Origin: Pseudomonas tumuqii
Lineage (GTDB): Bacteria; Pseudomonadota; Gammaproteobacteria; Pseudomonadales; Pseudomonadaceae
Assembly: GCF_013184545.1 (NCBI RefSeq)
Contig: NZ_JAAOJA010000001.1
Location: forward strand, 1 to 64,000
Reading direction: 5' to 3'
Length of the DNA: 64,000 nt
Every line of letters begins with the position of its first letter. Within the stretch, counting starts at the first letter, position 1. This document shows positions 44,211 through 52,742 of this stretch, piece after piece. Made by a program: the position numbers and the translations under genes. The notes beneath the pieces were generated by a model. That model was not told where the DNA came from. It ran no database searches and worked only from the letters and a program-made list of their open reading frames with translations.

Positions 44211-45589
44211 AGCTTGATCTCCACATGGCCGGGCTCGGTCAGCGCCTCGGTGGGTTCGAGGAACACCGAAAGCAGGTTGGCGCCGCGATACTCACTGGCC
44301 GTGCTCAGCTCCAGGTAGAACTGGCCGCCGGCGACGATCGCCTCGCGGCGGTACCAGACCTTGTCGCGCTGGCCATTGTCGTAATAGGTGATGAGGTAGA
44401 AGTCCTTGAGGTTCTTGTCGCTCAGCTGGATGTCGAGAAAACCCGCCAGGTCGCTCAGGTCGCGCCGCTGCGCGCCGCTGTTGCTGAAGATCTCGATACG
44501 CTGGTTGACCTGCAGTGGCGGCAGCGCGGTCTGCTGGCCGGCGAGCACCTCGGCCTTGGCGCAGCCGCCCTGGATGGCCGGCAGCAGTTGGCGGTAGAGC
44601 AACGGGTCTTCCAGGTGGAAACTGGCCGGCAGCTCCCAGATGATCATTTTCGGCGGCGCATCCGGCGAGTAGTCGGCCGATTGCAGGTAGTTGAGCAGCG
44701 CGCCTTCCTGGCCGGCGCCGGGCAGCGCCAGGTTGAGGATATCGACGCCGAGGTACTCCTTGAGGTAGCCGTCGAAGTTGTAGTTCTTGCTGTCGTCGTC
44801 GCGGTTGGCCGAGTTGCTGGTGCCGACCAGGATCACCTCCGGGGTCGACTCCTCCTCGAACAGCGCACTCGAGTCGTCGCCCGCCGGTACGGTCTGGAAG
44901 CCGCGCACGTACTGGAAGCCGTAGTTGTTGCCGCAGATCTTCTTCAGCGCCCGGCTCATGGTGCCGTCCTTGGGCACCATCACGCTGGGTTCGGTGCGGT
45001 AGTCCTTCTTGGTCAGGCCGGAGTAGAAGGGTTGCTGCTGCACCGCCTCGGCGACGATGCGCGCGGTGGCCTGGGCGCCGGTCGGGGTCCAGTGGTGGTC
45101 GCGGCGGAAGAAGTAGTCCGGCTGCGGCGGGCTATCCACCAGCGGCAGGATGTCCGGCACCAGCGCGCCGCCGGCGCGCAACTGGTCGAGGAAGCGGGCC
45201 AGGTTGCGCCGCGCGCTGGCGAAGTCGAAGCCGTAGGCGCTGTCGGCCCGCACCTTGTCGCGGTGCATCATGCCGCGGGTCGGTTGCACGGCAATCACCA
45301 CCTGCACGTGCTTGGCGGCGAAGGCCTGGATCAGACGCTTGAACTGCGGTTGCAGCGCGGTCGGGATGCCGAAATCGTTGCTCAGGTCGACCTCCGAGCG
45401 GAACAGCCAGCTGTCCTTGCCCGGGGCGATGCGCTTCATCGATTTCATGATGCCTTCGGCATACTGGGCGTCGTCCGCCAGCCCCGGGCAAAGCAGGCAG
45501 TCGAGCGCGCACGGCGGCTCGACCGCGGCCCGCAGGGCGGGTGCGGCGAGCAGCAGCAGGCTGGCGAGGAGCAGGTAGAAAGTCTTCAT
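44201..45589 (-). CDS. algX: Alginate O-acetyltransferase AlgX
   Basis: 462-residue periplasmic protein with a signal peptide ending near ALRAA (residue 22). The SGNH-like catalytic domain has the Asp-X-His pair in FRRDHHWTPTGA (Asp164, His166) and the nucleophile Ser258 in LVGTSNS. The C-terminal ~110 residues match the carbohydrate-binding module of AlgX (NQRIEIFSNSGAQRR onward). AlgX transfers acetyl groups onto polymannuronate and belongs to the secretion complex with AlgK. It follows algF by six bases, whereas in P. aeruginosa it sits between algG and algL. Confidence 0.93.
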   Translation of the reverse strand: MKTFYLLLASLLLLAAPALRAAVEPPCALDCLLCPGLADDAQYAEGIMKSMKRIAPGKDSWLFRSEVDLSNDFGIPTALQPQFKRLIQAFAAKHVQVVIAVQPTRGMMHRDKVRADSAYGFDFASARRNLARFLDQLRAGGALVPDILPLVDSPPQPDYFFRRDHHWTPTGAQATARIVAEAVQQQPFYSGLTKKDYRTEPSVMVPKDGTMSRALKKICGNNYGFQYVRGFQTVPAGDDSSALFEEESTPEVILVGTSNSANRDDDSKNYNFDGYLKEYLGVDILNLALPGAGQEGALLNYLQSADYSPDAPPKMIIWELPASFHLEDPLLYRQLLPAIQGGCAKAEVLAGQQTALPPLQVNQRIEIFSNSGAQRRDLSDLAGFLDIQLSDKNLKDFYLITYYDNGQRDKVWYRREAIVAGGQFYLELSTASEYRGANLLSVFLEPTEALTEPGHVEIKLCR

Positions 45590-45595
45590 GGGCGG

Positions 45596-46249
45596 CTACT
45601 TGATGCTGTCCAGGCCGTTCATCAGGCCGATGGTGCGGTAGCCGCCACCCTCGGCAATCACCACGTAGGAATAGGAACGGCCCTTCTTCAGGAACAGCTC
45701 GGCAAACTGGGCGACATTGCGCTCGCCGGCGTAGGCGGCGAAGCCGATCTTGATCTCGTTGACCATGCGCGTGGCGGTCTGGTTGGGCGTCACGCCGTCG
45801 ACCACCGCGTGCTTGCCGTCGCGGGTCTTGAGGGCCAGCGGCTGGTCGGTGAGGTTGTAGAAGGCGATCTGCGCCTTCTTGCTGTCCTCGACGTAATTGT
45901 CGGCGATCTGCAGCAGGCTGCTGCCGTCGTAGACCAGGGTCAGCGCCGATTTTGCCGGCAGGTTGAGCGCCAGGCTGGCCTGGCCGATGGTCACCTTGTG
46001 CGCGCCCGGGGCGACGAACAGGTAGTTGCCGAGCTGGCCGCCATTGACCTTCTGCGCGGCGGTCTTGCCGCTGACCATCATCTCGGCCACCCCGGGTGCC
46101 AGGTTGAGCACCCGGATATAGGCCGAGCCGGCCGGGGCCACGGCGTCGTAGAGGGCGGCATTGCCGTCCTGGGCATGGGCCGTGGCCGGGCCGAGCAGGG
46201 CCAGGACGATCGGTAGGCTGTGCATGGCAGCAAGTAGAAAGCGCTTCAT
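45596..46249 (-). CDS. algF: Alginate O-acetylation adaptor AlgF
   Basis: 217-residue periplasmic protein, the normal AlgF length. The signal peptide ends ATAHA near residue 26. Conserved blocks are LYDAVAPAGSAYIRVLNL, KAQIAFYNLTDQPLALKT and a C-terminal GRSYSYVVIAEGGG. AlgF forms two beta-sandwich-like domains and couples AlgI/AlgJ to AlgX during acetylation. It lies 12 bases after algJ, keeping the I-J-F order found in other alginate loci. Confidence 0.94.
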   Translation of the reverse strand: MKRFLLAAMHSLPIVLALLGPATAHAQDGNAALYDAVAPAGSAYIRVLNLAPGVAEMMVSGKTAAQKVNGGQLGNYLFVAPGAHKVTIGQASLALNLPAKSALTLVYDGSSLLQIADNYVEDSKKAQIAFYNLTDQPLALKTRDGKHAVVDGVTPNQTATRMVNEIKIGFAAYAGERNVAQFAELFLKKGRSYSYVVIAEGGGYRTIGLMNGLDSIK

Positions 46250-46261
46250 GGTGGCGGCTCC

Positions 46262-47371
46262 TCAGAAGAATTGATTGGCGGCGACTTGCCAGCCGCTGGT
46301 GGTCGGTTCCTCGCTGAGCAGGGTGCGCAGCGGAAACTCCCAGATCACCGTGGTGATCGCCGGGTCCTGCAGGTGTTTGCCCTCGAGGAACTGCTGCATG
46401 GCGTAGTAGGGGCCGCGCGCCTCGACGGCGGTGGTCTGCAGGTCACTCTTCAGCGACTCCTTGAGAAAGCCCGGGAAGTTCCAGTCGTCGATCTTGGTGT
46501 AGCTGGAGCCGACCAGCATGATTGGCTGCTCGGCCTCGCCGAACAGGCTGTCGGCGCTGACCTGCTGGTTGTCCTTGAGGGTTTCGAAGACCGCCAGCGG
46601 GCTCGGCTGGAAGTGTTCCGGGGCCAGTTCGCGGTTGAATTGCAGGTAGTTGCTCAGGTCGCCGGCCAGGGTCTTCTCGGCCACCTGGTGCGAGCTGTAG
46701 GCGGCGCTGCCGATCAGCTCCGGATGCTGGCGCGCCAGTTCCTGCGCGGCCAGGCGGGCGCCGAAGGGCGACCAGTGGGTATCGGTCCTGAGAAACAGCG
46801 GCTGGCGGTCCTTGTGCGCGAGGAACGCCTCGCGCAATGGCGTCGCCTCGATCCTGCTGCGCCGCAGTTGGGCGATGAAGTCGCCGTAGAGCTGCTGCGA
46901 GCGGCGGTCCGGGGTGCGCGTGGCGTACTCCGCGTAGACATCCAGTTTCATCGGCAGCGGCAGCAGGATCAGGCGCTTGTTGTGCGCCTTGAGGGTCCTC
47001 TCCACCTCGGCGATCTTCGCCACGTTGCTGCTCAGCGCCTGCTGGTAGGCATTCGGCAGGCGGTACTCCTCGTTGCTGAACAGCCAGCCCGCGCGGCCCA
47101 GCACCACGCCGCTGCTGCCTTCGCGGAACAGCAGGTATTGCGCGCTGGCCCACAGCTCGATGGACGGATCGCGCAGGAACAGACCCTTGTCGTAGTAATC
47201 CTCGAACTGGCGCAGCAGCTGGCCGCTCATGAACAGCTCGCTGGCATCGGTCCATGCCTGGGTTTTGGCGAAGCTCGCCACCCTGGGCAGCGAGTAGATC
47301 AGCATCACCCCGAGCATCAGGATGAATGCGATGCCGTTGAACTTGTGCGCGGAATTCATTACCGGAAACAT
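46262..47371 (-). CDS. algJ: Alginate O-acetyltransferase AlgJ
   Basis: 369-residue inner-membrane-anchored periplasmic protein (AlgJ is 391 in P. aeruginosa). An N-terminal signal anchor covers about residues 12-32. The SGNH-like core has the Asp-X-His pair in RTDTHWSPFGA (Asp197, His199) and Ser in MLVGSSYTK (about 289). It is paralogous to AlgX. AlgJ takes acetyl groups delivered by AlgI across the membrane. The ATG at 47371 is used; a second ATG four codons later (MNSAHKF) is equally plausible. Ten bases separate it from algI. Confidence 0.92.
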   Translation of the reverse strand: MFPVMNSAHKFNGIAFILMLGVMLIYSLPRVASFAKTQAWTDASELFMSGQLLRQFEDYYDKGLFLRDPSIELWASAQYLLFREGSSGVVLGRAGWLFSNEEYRLPNAYQQALSSNVAKIAEVERTLKAHNKRLILLPLPMKLDVYAEYATRTPDRRSQQLYGDFIAQLRRSRIEATPLREAFLAHKDRQPLFLRTDTHWSPFGARLAAQELARQHPELIGSAAYSSHQVAEKTLAGDLSNYLQFNRELAPEHFQPSPLAVFETLKDNQQVSADSLFGEAEQPIMLVGSSYTKIDDWNFPGFLKESLKSDLQTTAVEARGPYYAMQQFLEGKHLQDPAITTVIWEFPLRTLLSEEPTTSGWQVAANQFF

Positions 47372-47380
47372 GGCGGCCTC

Positions 47381-48808
47381 CTAGAACTGGAAGTAGAGGA
47401 ACGGGGAAAAGGAATTGGCGGCCAGGCGGCTCAGCGACAAGCCGAAGCCGGCCCACAGCAGCAGCATGCTCAGGCCGCCGACATGCTGCATCCAGTAGCC
47501 CTGCTTGTGCCCGGCGTAGTAGCGCAGGTTGACCCGCCCGGCGAGGGCGATCCAGACCAGCGCCAGGCCGGTGAAGGCCACGGTCATGCTCGAGGTCTCG
47601 ACGAAGTAGGCGTCCAGCGAGCCGATGCCGCGCAGGCCATACATGCCGGTGAGGAGATTCAGGGCGTGATCGGTATCGCCGGTGATGAAGAACGGCATCA
47701 CCCCGCACAGCACGACCAGCGCCAGGATGTTGCGCCACAGCCGGTAGGGGCCGTTGACCTTGGTCACCAGATTGAAGCGCCGTTCGAGCAGCATGAGCAC
47801 GGCGAAATACAGGCCGAAGAGGATGTAGGCAAAGCTCGCCCCGTGCCAGAAGCCGGACAGCAGCATGGTGCAGAACAGCGCCCCTTCGGCCTTCAGGGTT
47901 CGCGAGCGGATCAGCGGCAGGTAGACGTAATCGCGCAGGAAGTCGGCCAGGGTCAGGTGCCAGCGGCGCCAGAACTCGGTCATGCTCTGGCACAGCAGCG
48001 GCTGGTTGAAGTTCTCGGCGAAGCGAAAGCCCATCATCATGCCCAGGCCGATGGCCATGTCGCTGTAACCGGAGAAGTCGAAGTACAGCTGCAGCAGGGA
48101 GATGAACATGCCGAACCAGGCATCCACCATCTGCGGCTGCGACTCGCCGAGGATCACCGCGCCCAGCGGCGCCAGCGAGTCGGCGATCAGCACCTTCTTG
48201 ACGAAGCCGAGCATGAAGCGCGCGGCGCCGAGGCTGAACAGTTCCAGCGAATGGCTGCGCTGCTTGAGCTGTTGGTCGATCAGGCTGTAGCGCAGGATCG
48301 GCCCGGCGATCAGTTGCGGGAACAGGGCGATGAAGGCGGCGAAGTCGACGAAGCGCCGGGTCGGCTCGGCATCTTTGCGGTAGATGTCGACGATGTAGCT
48401 GAGCGCCTGGAACACATAGAAGGAGATGCCCAGCGGCAGGATGATGTGCTCCAGGGTGAAGGTATTGATGCCCAGCGGCTGCAGCACCTCGGCGATCACC
48501 TCGACGCCGAAGTTGGCGTATTTGAAGTAGCCGAGCGCGGCCAGGTCGCCGATCACGCCGATGCTCAACAGGCGGAACGCGGTCTGCTTGTCGCCGCCGT
48601 CGATGCGCTGCTTGATCAGCAGGCCGAACCAGTAGTTCCAGTAGGAAATGCCGACGAACAGCAGGAGGAAATCCGGGCGCCACCAGGCATAGAAGACATA
48701 GCTGCCGAGCACGATGACGTAGGAACGCCAGGAGTCCTTGACCAGGTAATAGACCAGCAGGAACACCGGCAGGAACAGGAACAGGAAGATGTTCGATGTG
48801 AAGACCAT
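47381..48808 (-). CDS. algI: Membrane-bound O-acyltransferase AlgI
   Basis: 475-residue MBOAT family protein with around a dozen membrane segments. The catalytic His322 lies in LLSGFWHGASFA, at the same residue number as in P. aeruginosa AlgI. The preceding FRFAENFNQPLLCQSMTEFWRRWH is the family signature. It moves acetyl groups from a cytoplasmic donor to the periplasmic AlgJ/F/X proteins. The C-terminus is about 45 residues shorter than in the P. aeruginosa protein. It directly follows algE here, a junction not found in the standard order. Confidence 0.94.
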   Translation of the reverse strand: MVFTSNIFLFLFLPVFLLVYYLVKDSWRSYVIVLGSYVFYAWWRPDFLLLFVGISYWNYWFGLLIKQRIDGGDKQTAFRLLSIGVIGDLAALGYFKYANFGVEVIAEVLQPLGINTFTLEHIILPLGISFYVFQALSYIVDIYRKDAEPTRRFVDFAAFIALFPQLIAGPILRYSLIDQQLKQRSHSLELFSLGAARFMLGFVKKVLIADSLAPLGAVILGESQPQMVDAWFGMFISLLQLYFDFSGYSDMAIGLGMMMGFRFAENFNQPLLCQSMTEFWRRWHLTLADFLRDYVYLPLIRSRTLKAEGALFCTMLLSGFWHGASFAYILFGLYFAVLMLLERRFNLVTKVNGPYRLWRNILALVVLCGVMPFFITGDTDHALNLLTGMYGLRGIGSLDAYFVETSSMTVAFTGLALVWIALAGRVNLRYYAGHKQGYWMQHVGGLSMLLLWAGFGLSLSRLAANSFSPFLYFQF

Positions 48809-48823
48809 GGCGACACCTCTGGA

Positions 48824-50224
48824 TTAGTAGCGCAGCACGACGCCGAAGGAGACCTGGGAATCGTTGTCGAGGTTGCCGATGGCATCCCCCGCCCGGAAAT
48901 AGCTGGCGGTGAGCAACGCGTTGATTTGCATATGCTTGTCTTGCACGGCGTAGGGGAACATTGCCCAGTAGTAATTCAGGTCCAGGGTCTGGCCGAGTGA
49001 GCGGCTGCCGCTGCGCTCGGCCGGTTCGGCCAGGCTCAGCGGCAGGTCGCCGTCGGCATCGCGCAGGTGCAGGTCGGTCAGGCGCAGGTCGAGGTAGTGG
49101 CGCGGCCGCGGTCGGCTTTCCAGGGCGATGCCGTAATAGGCCAGGTTGTGCAGGTCGACGCCGATGAAGGCGCTGACCAGGCCGCTGCTGTAGGTCTCCG
49201 GGTTGGCCACCCGGTCGGACTGGATGGCGTTCAGGTAGAAGCCGTCGGTGCTCGCGTCCGGCTTGTCGGTGATGCCGCCGTACAGGGCCAGGCGCGGGCT
49301 CCAGGGCCGCTCGGCGAAGCGCTTGCCGATCTCGCCGAGCAGCGCCCAGCCGTGGCGATCCTGTTCCTCGCCGCTGGCCAGCTCGACGCGGCCGTCGAGC
49401 AGCGCCAGCTCCAGGCGATAGTCGCTGAACAGCGGGGTGACGCTCGGCTCGTCGCCGTGGAAGAACAGGCCGACGCGCCCGCCCTCGAAGTCGCTGGGGT
49501 CATCCGCGTCGCGCCCGGAGTAATCCTGTTCCAGCAGCAGGCGCAGCCCCGCCCAGTTCTCGCCGCTCCAGCGCAGGGCGTATTCGCCCATGGCGTAGGC
49601 GATGTCGCGCTCGCTGGCGTCCAGCGCCTGGCTGTCGCTGTTGTAGCTGTGCAGCTTTTGCCCGAGGGCGACGAAGCCGCGGGCGAAGGTGTCGTCGAAG
49701 CTCAGGCGCAGCGACTCCAGGCTGTCGTCCCACCAGATGCCGAAGTGGTCGGAGTAACGCTGGCGACCGAGGCTGAGGGCGAAGCGCGGGTCGTCGCCGA
49801 GCAGGTTGCGGCGTACATAGAACTCGCGCAGCTCGGCGCTGAAGTATTCGATCTGCTGGCTGTTCTCCTGCTGCAAGCCGGTGCTGGCCTGGCTGGCGCT
49901 GTTGTAGTTGAGCCAGGCGCGGGCGAAGGCCTGCCATTTCGGCCACTGCGGCTCGCTCGAGCGCCAGCTCAGCGAGGGCTCGTAGCGCAGGCCATAGAAG
50001 CCCTTGCCGTCGTTGCCCAGTTGCGAATTTTCCGGGCCGTAGCCGCCCTGCAGAGTGAGCTTGTGGTTCAGCTCGACGGCGCTCGGCCTGGCGGCCGCCA
50101 CCGCGGGCGCGGGCAGGCTGGCCGGGTCGCTGACGGCGCCTTGCTGATCGATGGCCGCGGCCTGGCTGGCGAGCAGGGCCAGCAGCCAGGGGGCGCAGCG
50201 CGGCAAGTGGTTCGCGCGCTTCAT
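48824..50224 (-). CDS. algE: Outer-membrane alginate export porin AlgE
   Basis: 466-residue outer-membrane beta-barrel ending in an aromatic residue (VVLRY), as required for barrel assembly. The signal peptide ends near SQAAA. The alginate export block FALSLGRQRYSDHFGIWWDDSLESLRL and TFARGFVALGQKLHSYNSD are conserved. AlgE forms the 18-strand channel through which the anionic polymer leaves the cell, docking with AlgK. It overlaps the algK stop by four bases. Confidence 0.94.
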   Translation of the reverse strand: MKRANHLPRCAPWLLALLASQAAAIDQQGAVSDPASLPAPAVAAARPSAVELNHKLTLQGGYGPENSQLGNDGKGFYGLRYEPSLSWRSSEPQWPKWQAFARAWLNYNSASQASTGLQQENSQQIEYFSAELREFYVRRNLLGDDPRFALSLGRQRYSDHFGIWWDDSLESLRLSFDDTFARGFVALGQKLHSYNSDSQALDASERDIAYAMGEYALRWSGENWAGLRLLLEQDYSGRDADDPSDFEGGRVGLFFHGDEPSVTPLFSDYRLELALLDGRVELASGEEQDRHGWALLGEIGKRFAERPWSPRLALYGGITDKPDASTDGFYLNAIQSDRVANPETYSSGLVSAFIGVDLHNLAYYGIALESRPRPRHYLDLRLTDLHLRDADGDLPLSLAEPAERSGSRSLGQTLDLNYYWAMFPYAVQDKHMQINALLTASYFRAGDAIGNLDNDSQVSFGVVLRY

Positions 50225-51549
50225 AGCGCCGCCTCGATGTCACGGATGATGCCGTTGCGCGCCTGCAGGGCCTGGTTGAGCTGCTCCTGGCTGATCTGCT
50301 GCGCCAGTTCCTTGAGGTATTTGCGTGCGCCCAGTTCGCCGCCGTCGACGGCGATCTTGGCGTAGGCGTAGGCCTTGACCTTGTCGTGGCAGATGCCCTT
50401 GCCGCCGCCGTAGAGGGTGGCGATGCGGTAGAAGGCCGAGGGCACGCCGCGGGCGGCGAGGATGCGGTAGCTGGCGATGGCCTTGGCCTGGTCCACCTGG
50501 TCCAGGCCGCCCATGCTGTAGAGCTCGCCGAGGTTGAGGTAGGCGTTCTGGTAGCCCTCGGCGAGCAGGGCCTGAATGATTTCATGGGCCTTGAACGGGT
50601 CGAGGCTGCGCCAGCCGCGCACCAGATAGGCCGAGGCGCGCAGGGCGCGGCCTTCCTGCGGGCGGGTCAGTTCGACCTGGTCGATCAGGGCGAACACCTC
50701 TTCGGCGCTGTAGCTCTGCGGCGCCGACATCATGTAGCTGGCCTTGGACACCCGGGCCTGCTCGGCCTGGCGGGCGATGGCGTTGTCCAGCCACTGCATG
50801 ACCTGCGGGTCGTGTTCGCGGGGAATGCTGCTGAGCAGGCTGCCGATGGCCAGCACCACGGCCACCGGCAGGCTGTCGATCTGCCCCAGCAGGCCGCTCA
50901 CCCTGGCCGGGAACAGCTCGTCCTGCTCCTCGCCGAGAAATTGGTAATAGCGCTCCACTGCCCGCGCATCGCTGCGCAGGGCGCTCAGGTAGAGGTTGTC
51001 CGCCAGCGCGCGCTGGCCCTGCTGCTCGGCCAGGCGCGCGCGGTACAGCGCACTGGCGCAGGTCTCCAGGCAGGCGCGCTGGTGCAGGCTGATCAGCTCG
51101 CGCACCTGGGCCGGCAGGTACAGCTCGGGGTAGACCAGGAACAGGTCGAGGCTGGTGGTCACGCTGTTGATGTCCCGGGTCGGCGCGAAGCGTTGCACGG
51201 CCTGGCTGAAGAAGGCGCGCTGGGCGTCATGGCCGTTGGGCAGGCGTTCGCTGAAGTTGGCCAGGCCGACCAGGGCGTCGAGCTGGCCGTGGCCGTCGGC
51301 GAAGGCCGCCTGATAGAGGGCGATGGCCTCCTGCTGTTGGTTGCGCTCGGCGGAGCCGGCCAGCACATCGGCCAGCAGGCGCATCGAGGCGCGGTCGCCA
51401 CGCTCGGCGAGCAGGCGCAGCTCGGCCGCGACCTCGGCCTGCGGATCCTGGTGCAGGCGGTACTGGATCTGCTGCAGGCTGGCGGCCTGGGCCGGGCCAG
51501 CCGCCAGGGCGAGCAGCAGCAGACATGACGGAATAGGGCATTTGAGCAT
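50221..51549 (-). CDS. algK: Alginate secretion scaffold AlgK (Sel1/TPR repeats), no lipobox
   Basis: 442-residue periplasmic helical-repeat protein. The first repeats start near residue 30, and clear Sel1-type units occur at 310-420 (LNLGELYSMGGLDQVDQAKA, FYRIATLYGGGKGICHD, AKIAVDGGELGARKYL). P. aeruginosa AlgK is an outer-membrane lipoprotein. Here the signal peptide ends AGPAQA-ASLQQ with no Cys at the cleavage site, and Cys4 and Cys9 lie before the hydrophobic core. The protein is therefore probably a soluble periplasmic scaffold. It links Alg44/AlgX to AlgE, and its stop overlaps the algE start. Confidence 0.9.
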   Translation of the reverse strand: MLKCPIPSCLLLLALAAGPAQAASLQQIQYRLHQDPQAEVAAELRLLAERGDRASMRLLADVLAGSAERNQQQEAIALYQAAFADGHGQLDALVGLANFSERLPNGHDAQRAFFSQAVQRFAPTRDINSVTTSLDLFLVYPELYLPAQVRELISLHQRACLETCASALYRARLAEQQGQRALADNLYLSALRSDARAVERYYQFLGEEQDELFPARVSGLLGQIDSLPVAVVLAIGSLLSSIPREHDPQVMQWLDNAIARQAEQARVSKASYMMSAPQSYSAEEVFALIDQVELTRPQEGRALRASAYLVRGWRSLDPFKAHEIIQALLAEGYQNAYLNLGELYSMGGLDQVDQAKAIASYRILAARGVPSAFYRIATLYGGGKGICHDKVKAYAYAKIAVDGGELGARKYLKELAQQISQEQLNQALQARNGIIRDIEAAL

Positions 51550-51568
51550 GCGCTTCTCCTGCTGCGGT

Positions 51569-52732
51569 TCAGTAGCCGGGGAGCCCGGAGAGCAGCGGCA
51601 GACCCTTGAACAGGTCGACCACCACCGGCTTCTGGTAGGCCGCCAGCGGCAGCGGCTGATCGGGACGGATCTGCAGCAGCAATTGCTGGGTCAGCGGATC
51701 GAGCGCCGAACCGACCACCTGGCCGCCGAGCTTGCCGTCGACGCCAAACACCTGCAGCTCGATCGCGGCGATGTCGCGCAGGTCCTTGAGCTTGTCGAAG
51801 GGGAAGCTGGCCCTGACGAACAGGCTGTTGTCGCCGAGCGGGATCAGGTGCGCCAGCTCGGCGAACTTGTAGCCGTAGCCATCAACCATCGCCTTGGGCA
51901 GGTACAGCCAGCAGTCGCACGGGCTGGCGATGGTGGTCTCGATCAGCGAGCGGCCGAGCAGGGCCTGCAGGTCGGTCTGGGTGATGTCGGCCAGGGCCTT
52001 GAGGTCGGCCGGGGTGGTGAAACTGGTGGCCAGCTGGGTGGATACCGTGGCGATCGGCTGACCGGCCTCGACCCGCTGGGTGCCGGCGGGAACGAGGAAT
52101 TTCACATAGCCGTTCTCCGGCATGCTGATCACGTGGGCGTCGGCGCTGACCAGGGCCTGGGTGGCCGCCACGCGGAAGAACAGCAGGTAGGTCTTGAACC
52201 CCAGCAGGCCGGCGATGGCCAGCCCGGCGAGCAGGTACAGGGCACTGCCGACCAGGGCCAGCAGGCGCTCGCGCAGGCTGCGCGCGGTGGCGAGCTTGTG
52301 CTTGCGCTGCTTGATGTGGTTTTCCCGCTGCATGACGTTGAACAGGCCGTTGACGTCGACCATCTCGCCGGCCATGTAGGCGCCGATGAGGTAGCGCAGG
52401 ATGTCGCGCTTCTGCCCGTCGAGGTCGACGAACTGGGCGCCGATCAGCTCGCCGGCGTGCGAGGTCACCTTGATCCGCGTATCGATCCTCAGCATCACCT
52501 GGTGCAGGTCGAGCTGGATCGAGGCGCTGTGCAGGCTGCCGATGCTCAGCTGCGGTGCCCCACGCAGGCTGAGGCCACCGAGGGAAATATCTTCGATGCG
52601 GCACTCGATGCTGGCGCCGCCGCTGTCGAGGACCACCTGGGCGGGCATCCGGGTGCGCACGTATTGGCGCTCGTCGATCGCTTCGTGGACCACGCTTGCT
52701 GCTGGGGGAGAAATGGCGCTACTCATGGGCAT
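51569..52732 (-). CDS. alg44: Alginate co-polymerase Alg44 (PilZ c-di-GMP receptor)
   Basis: 387-residue inner-membrane protein. The cytoplasmic PilZ domain has the c-di-GMP motifs R-X3-R (Arg22, Arg26) and D-X-S-X2-G (Asp48-Gly53 in EDISLGGLSLRG). One transmembrane helix lies near residues 160-180. The periplasmic part resembles membrane-fusion proteins (ATQALVSADAHVISMPENG) and has the conserved block TIASPCDCWLYLP. Alg44 activates Alg8 when c-di-GMP is high. It follows alg8 by ten bases. A downstream ATG at 52726 is an alternative start. Confidence 0.94.
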   Translation of the reverse strand: MPMSSAISPPAASVVHEAIDERQYVRTRMPAQVVLDSGGASIECRIEDISLGGLSLRGAPQLSIGSLHSASIQLDLHQVMLRIDTRIKVTSHAGELIGAQFVDLDGQKRDILRYLIGAYMAGEMVDVNGLFNVMQRENHIKQRKHKLATARSLRERLLALVGSALYLLAGLAIAGLLGFKTYLLFFRVAATQALVSADAHVISMPENGYVKFLVPAGTQRVEAGQPIATVSTQLATSFTTPADLKALADITQTDLQALLGRSLIETTIASPCDCWLYLPKAMVDGYGYKFAELAHLIPLGDNSLFVRASFPFDKLKDLRDIAAIELQVFGVDGKLGGQVVGSALDPLTQQLLLQIRPDQPLPLAAYQKPVVVDLFKGLPLLSGLPGY

Positions 52733-52742
52733 CCGCCTCGGA

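Noticed and set aside
46271..49000. 909-residue open frame antisense to algJ-algI
   Set aside because: Low-complexity Gln/Glu/Ala/Arg sequence, fully covered by conserved alginate genes on the other strand.
51515..51549. Lipobox reading IPSC at the AlgK N-terminus
   Set aside because: The Cys precedes the hydrophobic core and follows Pro-Ser, so signal peptidase II could not use it.
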